From contig JASBVM010000051.1 in assembly GCA_029961055.1 (NCBI GenBank), positions 28,564-92,563 of the forward strand: 64,000 nt of DNA. Direction: 5' to 3'. This document shows positions 37,978-46,885 of the stretch, one piece after another. The DNA comes from Bacillota bacterium. GTDB lineage: Bacteria > Bacillota > Sulfobacillia > JAIMAT01. Every line of letters starts with the position of its first letter. Within the stretch, counting starts at the first letter, position 1. Both the position numbers and the translations under genes were made by a program. The notes below the pieces were generated by a model. It ran no database searches. It had not been told where the DNA came from and worked only from the letters and a program-made list of their open reading frames with translations.

Positions 37978-39779
37978 GACCGCTCGTCCCGGGCGGAGGC
38001 GCCCAGGACCGCGAGGAAGGCTTCCTGCGGGATCTCCACGCGGCCCACCTGCTTCATCCGCTTCTTTCCCTCGCGCTGCTTCTCCAGGAGCTTCCGCTTG
38101 CGGGTGACGTCGCCGCCGTAGCACTTGGCCAGCACGTCCTTGCGCAGCGCCCGGATGGTCTCGCGGGCGACGATCCGCCCGCCGACGGCCGCCTGGACCG
38201 GCACCTCGAACTGCTGGCGCGGGATCAGCTCCCGCAGCCGCCGCGCCAGCTCGCGCCCGCGCTCCTCGGCGCGGGAGCGGTGGACGATGAGGGAGAGCGC
38301 GTCGACCGGCTCGCCGTTGACCAGCACCTCCAGCTTGACCAGGTCCGAGGGCTCGTAGCCGTCCAGCCGGTAGTCGAGGGTCGCATACCCGCGCGTCCGC
38401 GACTTGAGCACGTCGAAGAAGTCGAACATGATCTCGGCCAGCGGCAGCCGGTACTCCAGGCGCGCCCGCCGCGCGTCGGGGTACTCCATGGTCAGGAAGC
38501 TCCCGCGGCGGTCGTGGCAGAGCTCCATCACCGCGCCCACGAACTCCGCCGGCGTGAAGATCTCCGCGTGCACGTAGGGCTCCGCCGTCTCCACGATGCG
38601 CGACCGGTCCGGCCACTTGGCCGGGTTCTCCACCCGCACCTCGCTCCCGTCGCTCAGCCGGACCCGGTAGGCGACGCTGGGCGCGGTGGTGATCAGGCTC
38701 AGGCCGAACTCCCGTTCGAGCCGCTCCTGGACCACGTCCATGTGCAGCAGCCCCAGGAAGCCGCACCGGAACCCGTTCCCCAGCGCGGCGGAGCTCTCCG
38801 GCTCGAAGGAGAGGGCGGCGTCGTTCAGCTGGAGCTTCTCCAGCGCCTCCCGCAGCGCGTCCACGTCCTCCGCCTCCACCGGGTAGAGGCCGGCGAAGAC
38901 CATGGGGAGGGCGGGCCGGTAGCCGGGGAGCGGCTCCGCCGCCGGCCGGTCGGCGAGGGTGACGGTGTCGCCCACGCCCAGCTCGCGGATGTTCTTGATG
39001 CCGGCGGCCAGATAGCCGACCTCGCCGGCCTCCAGCTGGTCCGACGGGCTCATGGCCGGCGTGAAGACGCCCACCTCGCTCACCTCACCGCCGGTGCCGC
39101 GCTGCATCAGCCGGATGCGGTCGCCCACGCGGACCCGCCCCGAGAAGAGGCGGACGTAGGCGATCGCCCCCCGGTAGGCGTCGAACTTGGAGTCGAAGAT
39201 GAGCGCGCGCAGGGGTTCCTCCGGGCTGCCTCCGGGCGGCGGGATGCGCTGCACCACCGCCTCCAGCACCTCGTCGACGCCGATCCCCAGCTTGGCCGAG
39301 ACCAGGAGCGGCTCGTCGCGTTCGAAGCCCAGCTCCTCCAGCTGCGCCCGCACCCGGTCGGGATCGGCGCTGGGCAGGTCGATCTTGTTGATCACCGGCA
39401 CCACCGCGAGGCGGTGGTCCAGCGCCAGGTAGAGGTGGGCCAGCGTCTGCGCCTGCACCCCCTGGGTGGCGTCGACCACCAGGAGCGCTCCCTCGCAGGC
39501 GGCCAGCGCCCGCGAGACCTCGTAGGCGAAGTCGACGTGGCCGGGCGTGTCGATGAGGTTGAGCTCGTACTCCCCTCCGTCGCGGGCGCGGTAGAGGAGC
39601 CGGACCGCCTGCGCCTTGATGGTGATGCCGCGCTCGCGCTCCAGCTCCATCTGGTCCAGCACCTGGTCCACCATCTTGCGCGCGGGGATGGTGCCGGTCC
39701 GCTCGAGAAGCCGGTCGGCCAGCGTCGACTTGCCATGGTCGATATGGGCGATGATCGAGAAGTTCCGGATCCGCTTCAT
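37974..39779 (-). CDS. lepA: Elongation factor 4 (LepA)
   Basis: A 601-residue translational GTPase. G1 is [21 protein letters not shown]3 DTPGHVDF, G4 NKIDLP; the unique C-terminal LepA domain ends with [22 protein letters not shown]4 binds stalled or assembling ribosomes. The RBS GGGAGGAAG precedes the ATG. A candidate -10 TATAGT lies 36-41 nt upstream (39820 to 39815). Confidence 0.97.
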   Translation of the reverse strand: MKRIRNFSIIAHIDHGKSTLADRLLERTGTIPARKMVDQVLDQMELERERGITIKAQAVRLLYRARDGGEYELNLIDTPGHVDFAYEVSRALAACEGALLVVDATQGVQAQTLAHLYLALDHRLAVVPVINKIDLPSADPDRVRAQLEELGFERDEPLLVSAKLGIGVDEVLEAVVQRIPPPGGSPEEPLRALIFDSKFDAYRGAIAYVRLFSGRVRVGDRIRLMQRGTGGEVSEVGVFTPAMSPSDQLEAGEVGYLAAGIKNIRELGVGDTVTLADRPAAEPLPGYRPALPMVFAGLYPVEAEDVDALREALEKLQLNDAALSFEPESSAALGNGFRCGFLGLLHMDVVQERLEREFGLSLITTAPSVAYRVRLSDGSEVRVENPAKWPDRSRIVETAEPYVHAEIFTPAEFVGAVMELCHDRRGSFLTMEYPDARRARLEYRLPLAEIMFDFFDVLKSRTRGYATLDYRLDGYEPSDLVKLEVLVNGEPVDALSLIVHRSRAEERGRELARRLRELIPRQQFEVPVQAAVGGRIVARETIRALRKDVLAKCYGGDVTRKRKLLEKQREGKKRMKQVGRVEIPQEAFLAVLGASARDERS

Positions 39780-39814
39780 CCGCCCGACTTCCTCCCCCCG
39801 GTCCCCAGCCTTCC

Positions 39815-39820
39815 ACTATA
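39815..39820 (-). promoter_or_regulatory. Candidate -10 box for lepA-hemW
   Basis: TATAGT on the minus strand, 36 nt upstream of the lepA ATG. The -35 region at the expected distance is GC-rich and poor, so only the -10 is supported. Confidence 0.4.
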
Positions 39821-39862
39821 GGGGAAACGGCGGAGGGTCCGGGCGTCCGGACGCCGGCGCGC

Positions 39863-39906
39863 GGGGGAGACGGCCCGGTCGCCTCGACCGGGCCGGGCCG
39901 TCCCCC
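39863..39906 (-). terminator. Hairpin downstream of spoIIP
   Basis: CGGCCCGG (39871-39878) pairs with CCGGGCCG (39893-39900), and GGGGGA (39863-39868) with TCCCCC (39901-39906), with a 2-nt bulge. It begins 18 nt after the spoIIP stop and has no U tract. Confidence 0.6.
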
Positions 39907-39924
39907 TTTCCGTCCCCTTCTCTT

Positions 39925-41214
39925 CTACGGAAGGAGCCCTTGCTGGCGGAGCACCTGCGCGATCGCCCGGGCGAGGAAGCCCGCCGTCCGGAACTCCTCG
40001 GGCAGCGTGTTCTCCTGCCCGCCCACCTCGACCAGCGCCGAGTGCGGCAGCAGGTGCTGGTTGTACCGTGCCTTGGCGGCGAAGGTGAGCGGGTCGGGGT
40101 CGCCGTCGTCCAGCTGGCGGACGATGTCGGGGCTGCCCGGGTCGGCCGGCGCCGCCTGCCGCAGCGCCTGCGCCAGCGCGTCCTCGAAGGCCCGGTCCTG
40201 GGCGGCGTACGGGTTGGGAAGCTGGGGCGTCCCCGTCGCCCAGACGAAGAGGACCCGGGCGGTCGCCTTGCCCCCCACCAGCGTGGTGGTCGCCTGGCGG
40301 GCCGCCGCGTCGCGGTGCAGGTCGACCAGGACCCGCACCGACGGATACTTCTTCAGCGCCTCCCTCACTCCCGCCTCGCTCACCGCGTACGCCCCGTCCC
40401 GCCCGCCGGCGTCGAAGAGGGTGCGCAGGTGGAGGACCGGCACGCCGTACTGCTGCTGGAGGAGGGCGGCCAGCTCGTCGCCCACGGCCACCACGTCCTT
40501 GCTCCGATCCTGGGTGAAGGGGCTGCCGGCCGCCGCGGGGCCCAGGGCGGGGTCGAACGACTCGCTGGCGTGCGTGTGGTAGATCAGCACCACCGGCGCC
40601 TGGGAGGGCTGGACCGCCTGGGGTGGACGGACGCGGCTGACGTCCGGTTCCGGCGCCGGCCGCGTGGGCGGGTGGATCTCGGGGACGCCGTGGGAGAGCT
40701 CCTCCGGGTCCAGCTCGGCCATGGCCGGGACCTGGAGGTAGAGGGCGGTGACCGGCCGCGTGGGATGGAAGCCGCCCAGGAGCCAGACCGCCCAGTCCAG
40801 GAGGCGGTCGGGCTGCCAGAGCAGCCGTCCCGCCCGGTCGAAGACATCCAGGAAGGGAAGGCCCAGGCGGACCAGCGCCTCCAGCCAGGGCGGGCTCGCC
40901 TGGATCCCGTGCGAGAGGGCGGGTTCGCTCTCCCCGGATGCCGCCGGGGAGCCTGTCCTGTCCGCGTTGGCGACGGCTCCCGGCCGGGGCACCAGCGCCC
41001 CCGGCTGGGGCAGAAGCCCCACCGCCGGGCCTGTCGCCACGAGCATCGCGGCCGCGAAGGTGACGGAGAGCAGCCAGGCCAGGAAGGCGGTGCCCGCCCC
41101 GCCCCGCCGGGCCCGCCCCGGCCGGCGCCGCCTGCGAGGAAGCCGCACCCTCCACCCGCCCCCCCGCCCCCAGCGCAGCCCGACGACCGCGATCCGCCAT
41201 CGGTCCATCCCCAT
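39925..41214 (-). CDS. spoIIP: Stage II sporulation protein P
   Basis: A 429-residue SpoIIP-like protein. A basic N-terminus (about 1-43) leads to one membrane helix (about 44-66); the extracellular amidase/endopeptidase domain begins near residue 205 with PVVLIYHTHASESFDP and includes VRVLVDLHRDA and SALVEVGGQENTLPEEF. SpoIIP cuts peptidoglycan with SpoIID to drive engulfment. It lies between lepA and rpsT as in other Bacillota, but the spore protease gene gpr usually found here is absent from this interval. Confidence 0.92.
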   Translation of the reverse strand: MGMDRWRIAVVGLRWGRGGGWRVRLPRRRRRPGRARRGGAGTAFLAWLLSVTFAAAMLVATGPAVGLLPQPGALVPRPGAVANADRTGSPAASGESEPALSHGIQASPPWLEALVRLGLPFLDVFDRAGRLLWQPDRLLDWAVWLLGGFHPTRPVTALYLQVPAMAELDPEELSHGVPEIHPPTRPAPEPDVSRVRPPQAVQPSQAPVVLIYHTHASESFDPALGPAAAGSPFTQDRSKDVVAVGDELAALLQQQYGVPVLHLRTLFDAGGRDGAYAVSEAGVREALKKYPSVRVLVDLHRDAAARQATTTLVGGKATARVLFVWATGTPQLPNPYAAQDRAFEDALAQALRQAAPADPGSPDIVRQLDDGDPDPLTFAAKARYNQHLLPHSALVEVGGQENTLPEEFRTAGFLARAIAQVLRQQGLLP

Positions 41215-41320
41215 CCCCCTCGCGCTATCGCTATGCGCGGGTGGGACAGGTCATGCCCCGCCCGGGTCCCGCCCGGCGGGGCCGGGACGGGTGCCGGGAA
41301 GGGAGGCGGCGGCGGTCGTC

Positions 41321-41653
41321 TCAGCGGAGCTGGGTGGGGACGAAGATGTCGACCGCGCCGATGATCAGGCTGGCCAGGAGGGCGCCGAGGATGGAGACGT
41401 GCATGGTCGGGACGACGAACTGGGCACCCCAGATGACGACGGCACCGACGACGAAGCCGACGATGCCGCGCGCGTACTGGCTGTTCCGCTCACCCAGCAG
41501 CGACTCGATGACGTAGCCGACCAGGGCGATCACCACGGCGGCCAGGAGCGCGTTCCAGAAGCCCCGGATGACGAAGCCGGGCAGGATCGCGCTCAGGATC
41601 AGCAGGACCACCGCGGAGACGACGAAGCGGATGATCATTCCCAGCATGGGCAA
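41321..41653 (-). CDS. Small holin-like / YvlD-type membrane protein
   Basis: A 110-residue protein with four hydrophobic helices: MIIRFVVSAVVLLILSAILP, WNALLAAVVIALVGYVIESLL, IVGFVVGAVVIWGAQFVVP and ILGALLASLIIGAVDIFVP. The pattern resembles phage-holin-4/YvlD family proteins, which are chromosomal in many Bacillota and have no proven lytic role. It sits between spoIIP and rpsT on the minus strand. Two alternative starts (M1, M3) are possible. Function is unknown. Confidence 0.75.
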   Translation of the reverse strand: MPMLGMIIRFVVSAVVLLILSAILPGFVIRGFWNALLAAVVIALVGYVIESLLGERNSQYARGIVGFVVGAVVIWGAQFVVPTMHVSILGALLASLIIGAVDIFVPTQLR

Positions 41654-41730
41654 CGCACCTCCCGCTACGGCGATAGACTCTCCCCGGCGGGAACCGGCTA
41701 TACCGCCGCGGGGCGCGCTCCGCTCCTTCC

Positions 41731-41759
41731 TTGCCGGCGGCGGCGGGCTCTGTTAGAAT
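41731..41759 (+). promoter_or_regulatory. Promoter of rpsT
   Basis: TTGCCG (41731-41736), 17-nt spacer, TAGAAT (41754-41759), 39 nt before the rpsT start. Spacing is ideal for the primary sigma factor. Confidence 0.6.
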
Positions 41760-41798
41760 GCGGCGCGGGTTTCGGCGGGAAGCGAGGTGAGTCGTGCT

Positions 41799-42083
41799 GT
41801 GGCCAACATCAAGTCGGCGAAGAAACGGATCGAGCTGGAGCGGAAGGCGACGCTCCGCAACCGCGCCGGTCGCTCGCGCGCCCGGACGGCGGTCCGACGC
41901 TTCCGCGAGGCCCTTGCCGCGGGCGACCGGGCCCAGGCCGAGCTGAAGCTGCGCCAGGCGATCGCGGTGCTGGATCGGGTGGCGCAGAAGGGGATCCTCC
42001 ACCCGAACGCGGCGGCGCGTCGCAAGTCGCGGATCACGCGGGCGTTCAACGACTTCCTGAAGCGGAACGCCGAGGCGAGCTGA
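41799..42083 (+). CDS. rpsT: Small ribosomal subunit protein bS20
   Basis: A 94-residue S20 started at GTG 41799, giving VANIKSAKKRIE, the family's usual opening; GAGGTGAG lies 9 nt upstream. An earlier in-frame GTG (41787) overlaps that RBS. The remainder (ATLRNRAGRSRARTAVRRF, GILHPNAAARRKSRITRAF) is typical. It binds the 16S rRNA 5' domain. The last 38 nt overlap the 3' end of holA, transcribed from the opposite strand. Confidence 0.96.
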   Translation: MANIKSAKKRIELERKATLRNRAGRSRARTAVRRFREALAAGDRAQAELKLRQAIAVLDRVAQKGILHPNAAARRKSRITRAFNDFLKRNAEAS

Positions 42084-43173
42084 GCGCGATCCGCGCCAGC
42101 GCCAGCTCCGCCGCCTCCGACTCTTCCCGCCGACCGGTCTTGACGGCCAGGTCGGCTTCTTCTATGGCCCGGAGCGCCTCCAGGAGCCTGCGCGCGTCCA
42201 CCAGGCGCGCCTGCTCCGTCACCTTCCGCAGCACGTAGGGATGGACGCCCACGGCGGCGGCCGGGTCGCGCCCGTCCCGCTGCGCGGCCTGGAGCTGGCC
42301 GATCAGCCGGAATTGCCGCGCGACCAGCGCCAGCAGCCGGGCGGGCGGCTCCCCCTCCGCCTGCAGCCGCCGGAAGAGGCGCAGGGCGCGACCGGCTCCC
42401 CCTTCCACCACCGCGTCGACGAGCTCGAAGACGGAGGCCTCCTGGCGGAGCGGGGTCAGCCGGAGAAGCGCCTCCGTGTCGATGGGGGCGCCCGGTTCCA
42501 GCGCCACGTCCAGCTTCTCCAGCTCGTGGACGAGGCCGTCCAGCCCGCCCGCCACCCGTTCCCCCAGCAGCAGGGCCGCCTCCGGCGCCAGCCTCCGGCC
42601 GCGCCGCCTGCACCAGGCGCGGGCCGCCTCGGCCAGCTGGGCCCCCTGGAGGGGCGCGGCCTCCAGCACCCTGCCCCGCTCCACGAGCAGCCGGACCAGC
42701 CGCTTCCTGCGGTCGGGTTCGCCCGAGGGCTCCAGCAGGAGGACGGTCGGGGAGGGGGCGGGGGCCGTGGCCAGGTAGCGCTCGAGCGCCGCCATCTCCG
42801 CCTCCGAGGGGGCCGTCTCCAGCCAGGCCGGTCCCTCCACCACCAGAAGCTGCCGGCTGGCGCCCAGAGGAAGCCAGCGCGCCTGGCGAAGGAGCTCGCC
42901 CAGGGCGAGCTCCCTGCCGTCCAGGCGCCGGTGGCCGAGCGCCGCCTGGGCCGGGTCCCTCAGCCCCAGCGCCTCCAGGAGCGCCTCCTCCAGCCTCCGG
43001 ACGAGGGAGCGTTCCGCGCCGTAGGCGAGGTAGAGGGGCGCGGGCCCGCGTCCCCGGATCTCCTCGAGCAGCTCTTCCAGGCTTTCCAGGGCGGAGCCGG
43101 CCGGACCCCGCCGCGCCCGCGACCGCGAGAGGCCCCGCCCGCCCTGCCCAGCCCTCGAGCTCGTCCCCGGCAT
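42046..43173 (-). CDS. holA: DNA polymerase III delta subunit
   Basis: A 375-residue clamp-loader delta subunit. After a disordered Arg/Gly-rich front (about 1-30) come LYLAYGAERSLVRRLEEAL, the AAA+ -like lid region and the C-terminal collar with LLALVARQFRLIGQLQAAQ and HPYVLRKVTEQARL, the most conserved HolA segment. It opens the beta clamp. It lies downstream of comEC, and the holA-rpsT convergent pair is typical of Bacillota. Confidence 0.9.
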   Translation of the reverse strand: MPGTSSRAGQGGRGLSRSRARRGPAGSALESLEELLEEIRGRGPAPLYLAYGAERSLVRRLEEALLEALGLRDPAQAALGHRRLDGRELALGELLRQARWLPLGASRQLLVVEGPAWLETAPSEAEMAALERYLATAPAPSPTVLLLEPSGEPDRRKRLVRLLVERGRVLEAAPLQGAQLAEAARAWCRRRGRRLAPEAALLLGERVAGGLDGLVHELEKLDVALEPGAPIDTEALLRLTPLRQEASVFELVDAVVEGGAGRALRLFRRLQAEGEPPARLLALVARQFRLIGQLQAAQRDGRDPAAAVGVHPYVLRKVTEQARLVDARRLLEALRAIEEADLAVKTGRREESEAAELALARIALSSPRRSASGSR

Positions 43174-43248
43174 GCGCTTCCTCCCGTCGCCCCATTATCG
43201 CACCGGTTCGGACTCCCGCCGCCCCGCCCCCGGCCGCCTCCCGCCCTC

Positions 43249-45648
43249 TCACTCCCCCGCCGCCTCCCGGCGGTGCATCGCCTCCAGCCTCCATCCCTCC
43301 GGCAGGCGGCGGGCGCGGACCGCGCCGTCCCGGTCGGTCCGCCAGATCCGCGCGCCCGTCTGGCGGAGCCGCTCCAGCGTTCCGCGGGCGGGGTGGCCGT
43401 ACCGGTTGGGCCCCACCGAGACCACCGCCTCGCGCGGATGGAGCGCCTCCAGCCAGCGCCGGGAGCTGGAGCCGGCAGAGCCGTGGTGGGCCACCTTCAG
43501 GATCTGGCCTCGGATCCGGCCCGCCCGGTCGAGAAGCCGCGCCTCGCCCTCCGCGGGGAGATCGGCGGTCATCAGGAGGCTGGGAACGCCCTCGCCCGCC
43601 TCCCCCGTCCCGGCCGGCGGCTCCGTCTCCGCCCGCCCGCCCGCGGACGGGAAGAGCAGCTCCAGAACCATCGAGCGGTCGTTCTGCTCCCAGGCCAGCT
43701 GCCGGCTCCGGGGCGGGTTGAGGACGCGGATGCGGAGACCGGGTCGTTCGGCCACCCAGCCTTCCTCCACGTGGCGGAGCGGGATCCCCCGCTCCCCCGC
43801 CAGCCGGACCGCCTCGGCCAGGAGGCGGTCGCCCGCCACGGGCGGGTCGCCCAGCCAGATCTCCCCCACCGGCAGCGCGCGGAGCAGCTCCGGCAGGCCG
43901 CCGGCGTGATCGGCGTCCGCGTGGCTGACCGCCACCGCGTCCAGACGGCGGAGGCGCATCCGGCGCAGGATCTCCGCCGTGCCCGGCGCCCGGTCCGGCC
44001 CGGCGTCCACGAGGAGGGTGAAACCGTCCGGCATGCGCACGAGCGCCGCATCGCCCTGCCCGACGGCGAGGAAGAGGACCTCCGGCACCGCCGGGCGGGG
44101 GGCCGAGGGGACGAACCAGAGGAGGAGCGCCACGCCCCCCGCCGCCAGCGTACCGGCCAGGAGCGCCCGGCGCAGGCCCAGGCCGCCCGGCCAGCCGGCC
44201 GCCAGCGCCCAGGCCCCGGCCAGCGCGGCGTACCAGGGAAGCGCGGCCCAGCCCGGGGGCGGAAGGAGCCGCTCGGCGCCGGGCAGCGCCGCACCCGCCT
44301 CCACCAGCAGGCGGAGCCACCGGGCGAGGAGGCCGGCAGGGGCCAGCGCCGGCGCGAACAGCGGGTGGAGCGAGGCGAGCAGCAGCCCGGCCAGCCCGTA
44401 AGGCAGCAGGAGGCCCACCAGCGGCCCGGCCGCCAGGTTGAGGAGCGGCCCCCAGGGACCGGCGCGGCCGAAGCGGTCGGCCAGCAGGGGCGCCACCGCC
44501 GCCTGGGCCGCCAGGGAGACCAGCAGCCCCTGCACGAGCCAGCGCAGGGGTCGCGCCAGGCCGCTCCGCCCGGCGCGCTCCAGGAGCGGGCGCGCGGCCA
44601 GGATCCCGGCCGTGGCCGCGAAGGAGAGCTGGAGCCCCAGCTCGCCCGCCCGCTCGGGCCGGCTTCCCGTCAGCAGAAGGTAGGCCAGGGCCAGGGCCGA
44701 GCCGGCGTGCGGCCGCCTGCCGAGGACGGCCGCCCCGCGGAAGGCGAGCGCCATCACCGCCGCCCGCCAGACCGGCGCCTCCCCGCCGGTCAGCGCCGCG
44801 TAGCCGACCAGCCCTCCCGCCAGCCCCAGCCAGCGCGCCGCCAGGCCCCAGCGGCGCCAGGGCAGCTCCAGCCACGGGAGCAGGAAGCCGACGTGCAGGC
44901 CGCTGACCGAGAGGAGGTGGACGAGGCCGGTCAGCTGGAAGGCTTCCTCCAGCCCGGCGTCCACGCCGGAGCGGTCGCCGAGGAGGAGCGAGGCGACGAC
45001 GGCCGCTTCCTGGGCAGGAAGCGAGCGTTCCAGCACCTCCACCGCGCTCGCCCGGAGTGCCGCCGCGGCTCGACCTGCCTCCGCGCCGAGCCTTCCCCAG
45101 GCGCTTCCTCCGGCGAGAAGGCGGGGGCGCCCCTCCACCTCGAAGCGCGCCCGGACGCCCCGGCCGGCCAGCTCCCGGCGCGGATCGAGGCCGCCCGGGT
45201 TGTCCGGGCCCCGCGGGAAGAGGAGCCGGCCGCAGAGCCGGAGGCGGTCGCCCGGGGCCGGCGCCTCGCCGCCCCGCCAGCGCGCCTCGGCCCGCCCGTT
45301 CCACGAGGTGGCAGCCGCCGGGAAGCGGAGTGTCGCCTCCACGCTCCGCTCCCCCAGGCTGGCGCTCTCCACCCGGGCCACGGCGCAGCGCCGCGCCTCC
45401 AGCCGCTCCAGCTCGGACGGCCCGGGCAGCGCGCCGAGCCGGGCGGCCACCAGCAGCAGGCCGAGCGCCAGCGCAGCCAGGCCGAGCGCCGCCCCCGACC
45501 GCCACCGGACGGCGACCGCCCCCGCCGTCGCCATCAGAAGGAGCAGGGCTGCCGCCAACCCGGGCTCGGGCTCCGGCCGGAGCCCGATCCCGAGCAGTCC
45601 GGCGATCGCCCAGCCGCCGGCCATCCAGACCAGGGGTGCCGGCGGCAT
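43249..45648 (-). CDS. comEC: DNA internalisation channel ComEC/Rec2
   Basis: A 799-residue competence protein: N-terminal membrane helices with a DUF4131 OB-like domain (CAVARVESASLGERSVEATL), the competence membrane domain (LTGLVHLLSVSGLHVGFLLPW, a strong signature), and a C-terminal metallo-beta-lactamase domain with DAVAVSHADADHAGGLPELL and KVAHHGSAGSSS. It transports single-stranded DNA across the membrane, and the MBL part may degrade the other strand. It lies 6 nt after cinA and shares the transcript with comEA. Confidence 0.94.
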   Translation of the reverse strand: MPPAPLVWMAGGWAIAGLLGIGLRPEPEPGLAAALLLLMATAGAVAVRWRSGAALGLAALALGLLLVAARLGALPGPSELERLEARRCAVARVESASLGERSVEATLRFPAAATSWNGRAEARWRGGEAPAPGDRLRLCGRLLFPRGPDNPGGLDPRRELAGRGVRARFEVEGRPRLLAGGSAWGRLGAEAGRAAAALRASAVEVLERSLPAQEAAVVASLLLGDRSGVDAGLEEAFQLTGLVHLLSVSGLHVGFLLPWLELPWRRWGLAARWLGLAGGLVGYAALTGGEAPVWRAAVMALAFRGAAVLGRRPHAGSALALAYLLLTGSRPERAGELGLQLSFAATAGILAARPLLERAGRSGLARPLRWLVQGLLVSLAAQAAVAPLLADRFGRAGPWGPLLNLAAGPLVGLLLPYGLAGLLLASLHPLFAPALAPAGLLARWLRLLVEAGAALPGAERLLPPPGWAALPWYAALAGAWALAAGWPGGLGLRRALLAGTLAAGGVALLLWFVPSAPRPAVPEVLFLAVGQGDAALVRMPDGFTLLVDAGPDRAPGTAEILRRMRLRRLDAVAVSHADADHAGGLPELLRALPVGEIWLGDPPVAGDRLLAEAVRLAGERGIPLRHVEEGWVAERPGLRIRVLNPPRSRQLAWEQNDRSMVLELLFPSAGGRAETEPPAGTGEAGEGVPSLLMTADLPAEGEARLLDRAGRIRGQILKVAHHGSAGSSSRRWLEALHPREAVVSVGPNRYGHPARGTLERLRQTGARIWRTDRDGAVRARRLPEGWRLEAMHRREAAGE

Positions 45649-45654
45649 CGCCGC

Positions 45655-46833
45655 TCAGGACGCGGGCAGGCTCCGGCGGAGCCGGTCCAGGGCGGCCAGC
45701 ACCGCGCCCTGCTCGGGGCCGCCCGTGCTCAGGGGCCGGACGCGACGGACGGCCTCCGGCGAAAGCTCCGCCTGCTCCGGCTCGAGCAGGGCGACCGCCG
45801 CCAGCTCGCCCAGCGGCGGCCGGGCCGAACGCGCCTCGGCCGCCAGGGCGACCAGCACCGCCCGGGCCCGCGGCGCGCGGCGGCGGATCGCCCCGGCCAT
45901 CTCCTGCAGGGCCTCCACCGGGTCGCCCGCCGGCGCCGGCCGGATCTCCACCGCCGCCAGGCGCTCCTCGGGCAGCCGCGGCGCCAGCGCGGCCGCCAGC
46001 TGCCCCCTCGTCCCGGCCTCGGCCAGCGCCCACACCCCGGGCGCGGCCGCCATCCGGGTCGCGGCCAGATCCTCCAGGCTCTCCTCGTCGACACCCCAGA
46101 CGTACGCGCCCAGGCGGCGGCGAATCTCGGCCTCCGTCCGCGCCAGGAGCCGCTGCGCCTCCTCCGGCGTCCCCTTGACGGCGATCCGCACCTCCACCCC
46201 GGTCGGCTTGGCGTAGGTGGCCACGCTGGGGTTGGCCCGGCTGGTCAGATCGGAGAGCCGCTCCGCCACCAGCGACTCGCCCAGTCCGGTCAGCTTCAGG
46301 CGCCTGCGCAGCAGGGAGACGCCGCTCCGGCCGCGGAGCCGAGGCTCCACCTCCCGGCTCCACATGGCCCGCATCTCCCGGGGCACGCCGGGGAGGAGCA
46401 CCAGCACCCGGCCGTCACGCTCCACCCACCAGCCCGGGGCGGTCCCCATCGGGTTCGGCAGGAAGCGGGCGGAGGGGATCCGCTCCGCCTGGCGCTCGTT
46501 GCTGAGCGGCAGCCCCAGCCGCTGCCGCAGCGCCCGCTGGCGCTCGAGCTCCGCCTCGTCCACCCTCCGCTCCTCGCCCAGGAAGCCGGCCACCGCCTCC
46601 CGGGTGACGTCGTCGTCGGTGGGTCCCAGCCCGCCGCTGGCCACGATCAGGTCCGACCGCCCCCAAGCCAGTTCCAGGAGCTGGCGGAGCCGGGCAGGGT
46701 TGTCGCCCACCTGGCTCACCCAGAAGCAGTCGACGCCCAGCTCGGCCAGCCGCCCGGCCAGCCAGGCCGCGTTGGTGTCCACGATCTCGCCCAGGAGAAG
46801 CTCCGTGCCGACCGAGAGGATCTCCCCCCGCAC
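45655..46833 (-). CDS. cinA: CinA-like protein with degenerate C-terminal deamidase domain
   Basis: A 392-residue CinA. The N-terminal MoCF/COG1058 domain is well kept: ILSVGTELLLGEIVDTN, DLIVASGGLGPTDDDVTREA and VLLPGVPREMRAM, associated with ADP-ribose pyrophosphatase activity. The C-terminal PncC domain normally has AESCTGG as active site; here residues 271-278 read AEAGTRGQ, so the catalytic Ser is gone and NMN deamidation is unlikely. It sits between comEA and comEC instead of its common place near pgsA-recA, suggesting a competence link. Confidence 0.9.
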   Translation of the reverse strand: MRGEILSVGTELLLGEIVDTNAAWLAGRLAELGVDCFWVSQVGDNPARLRQLLELAWGRSDLIVASGGLGPTDDDVTREAVAGFLGEERRVDEAELERQRALRQRLGLPLSNERQAERIPSARFLPNPMGTAPGWWVERDGRVLVLLPGVPREMRAMWSREVEPRLRGRSGVSLLRRRLKLTGLGESLVAERLSDLTSRANPSVATYAKPTGVEVRIAVKGTPEEAQRLLARTEAEIRRRLGAYVWGVDEESLEDLAATRMAAAPGVWALAEAGTRGQLAAALAPRLPEERLAAVEIRPAPAGDPVEALQEMAGAIRRRAPRARAVLVALAAEARSARPPLGELAAVALLEPEQAELSPEAVRRVRPLSTGGPEQGAVLAALDRLRRSLPAS

Positions 46834-46885
46834 CCTCCCACCCCCGCCGCCAGTCTACAGCCTCTCCCCGCCCGCCCCGGCCGGC

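Noticed and set aside
41753..46363. A 1536-codon minus-strand frame through holA, comEC and cinA
   Set aside because: It is out of frame with the conserved genes on the same strand and is Gly/Arg/Pro-rich. The long openness results from GC bias.
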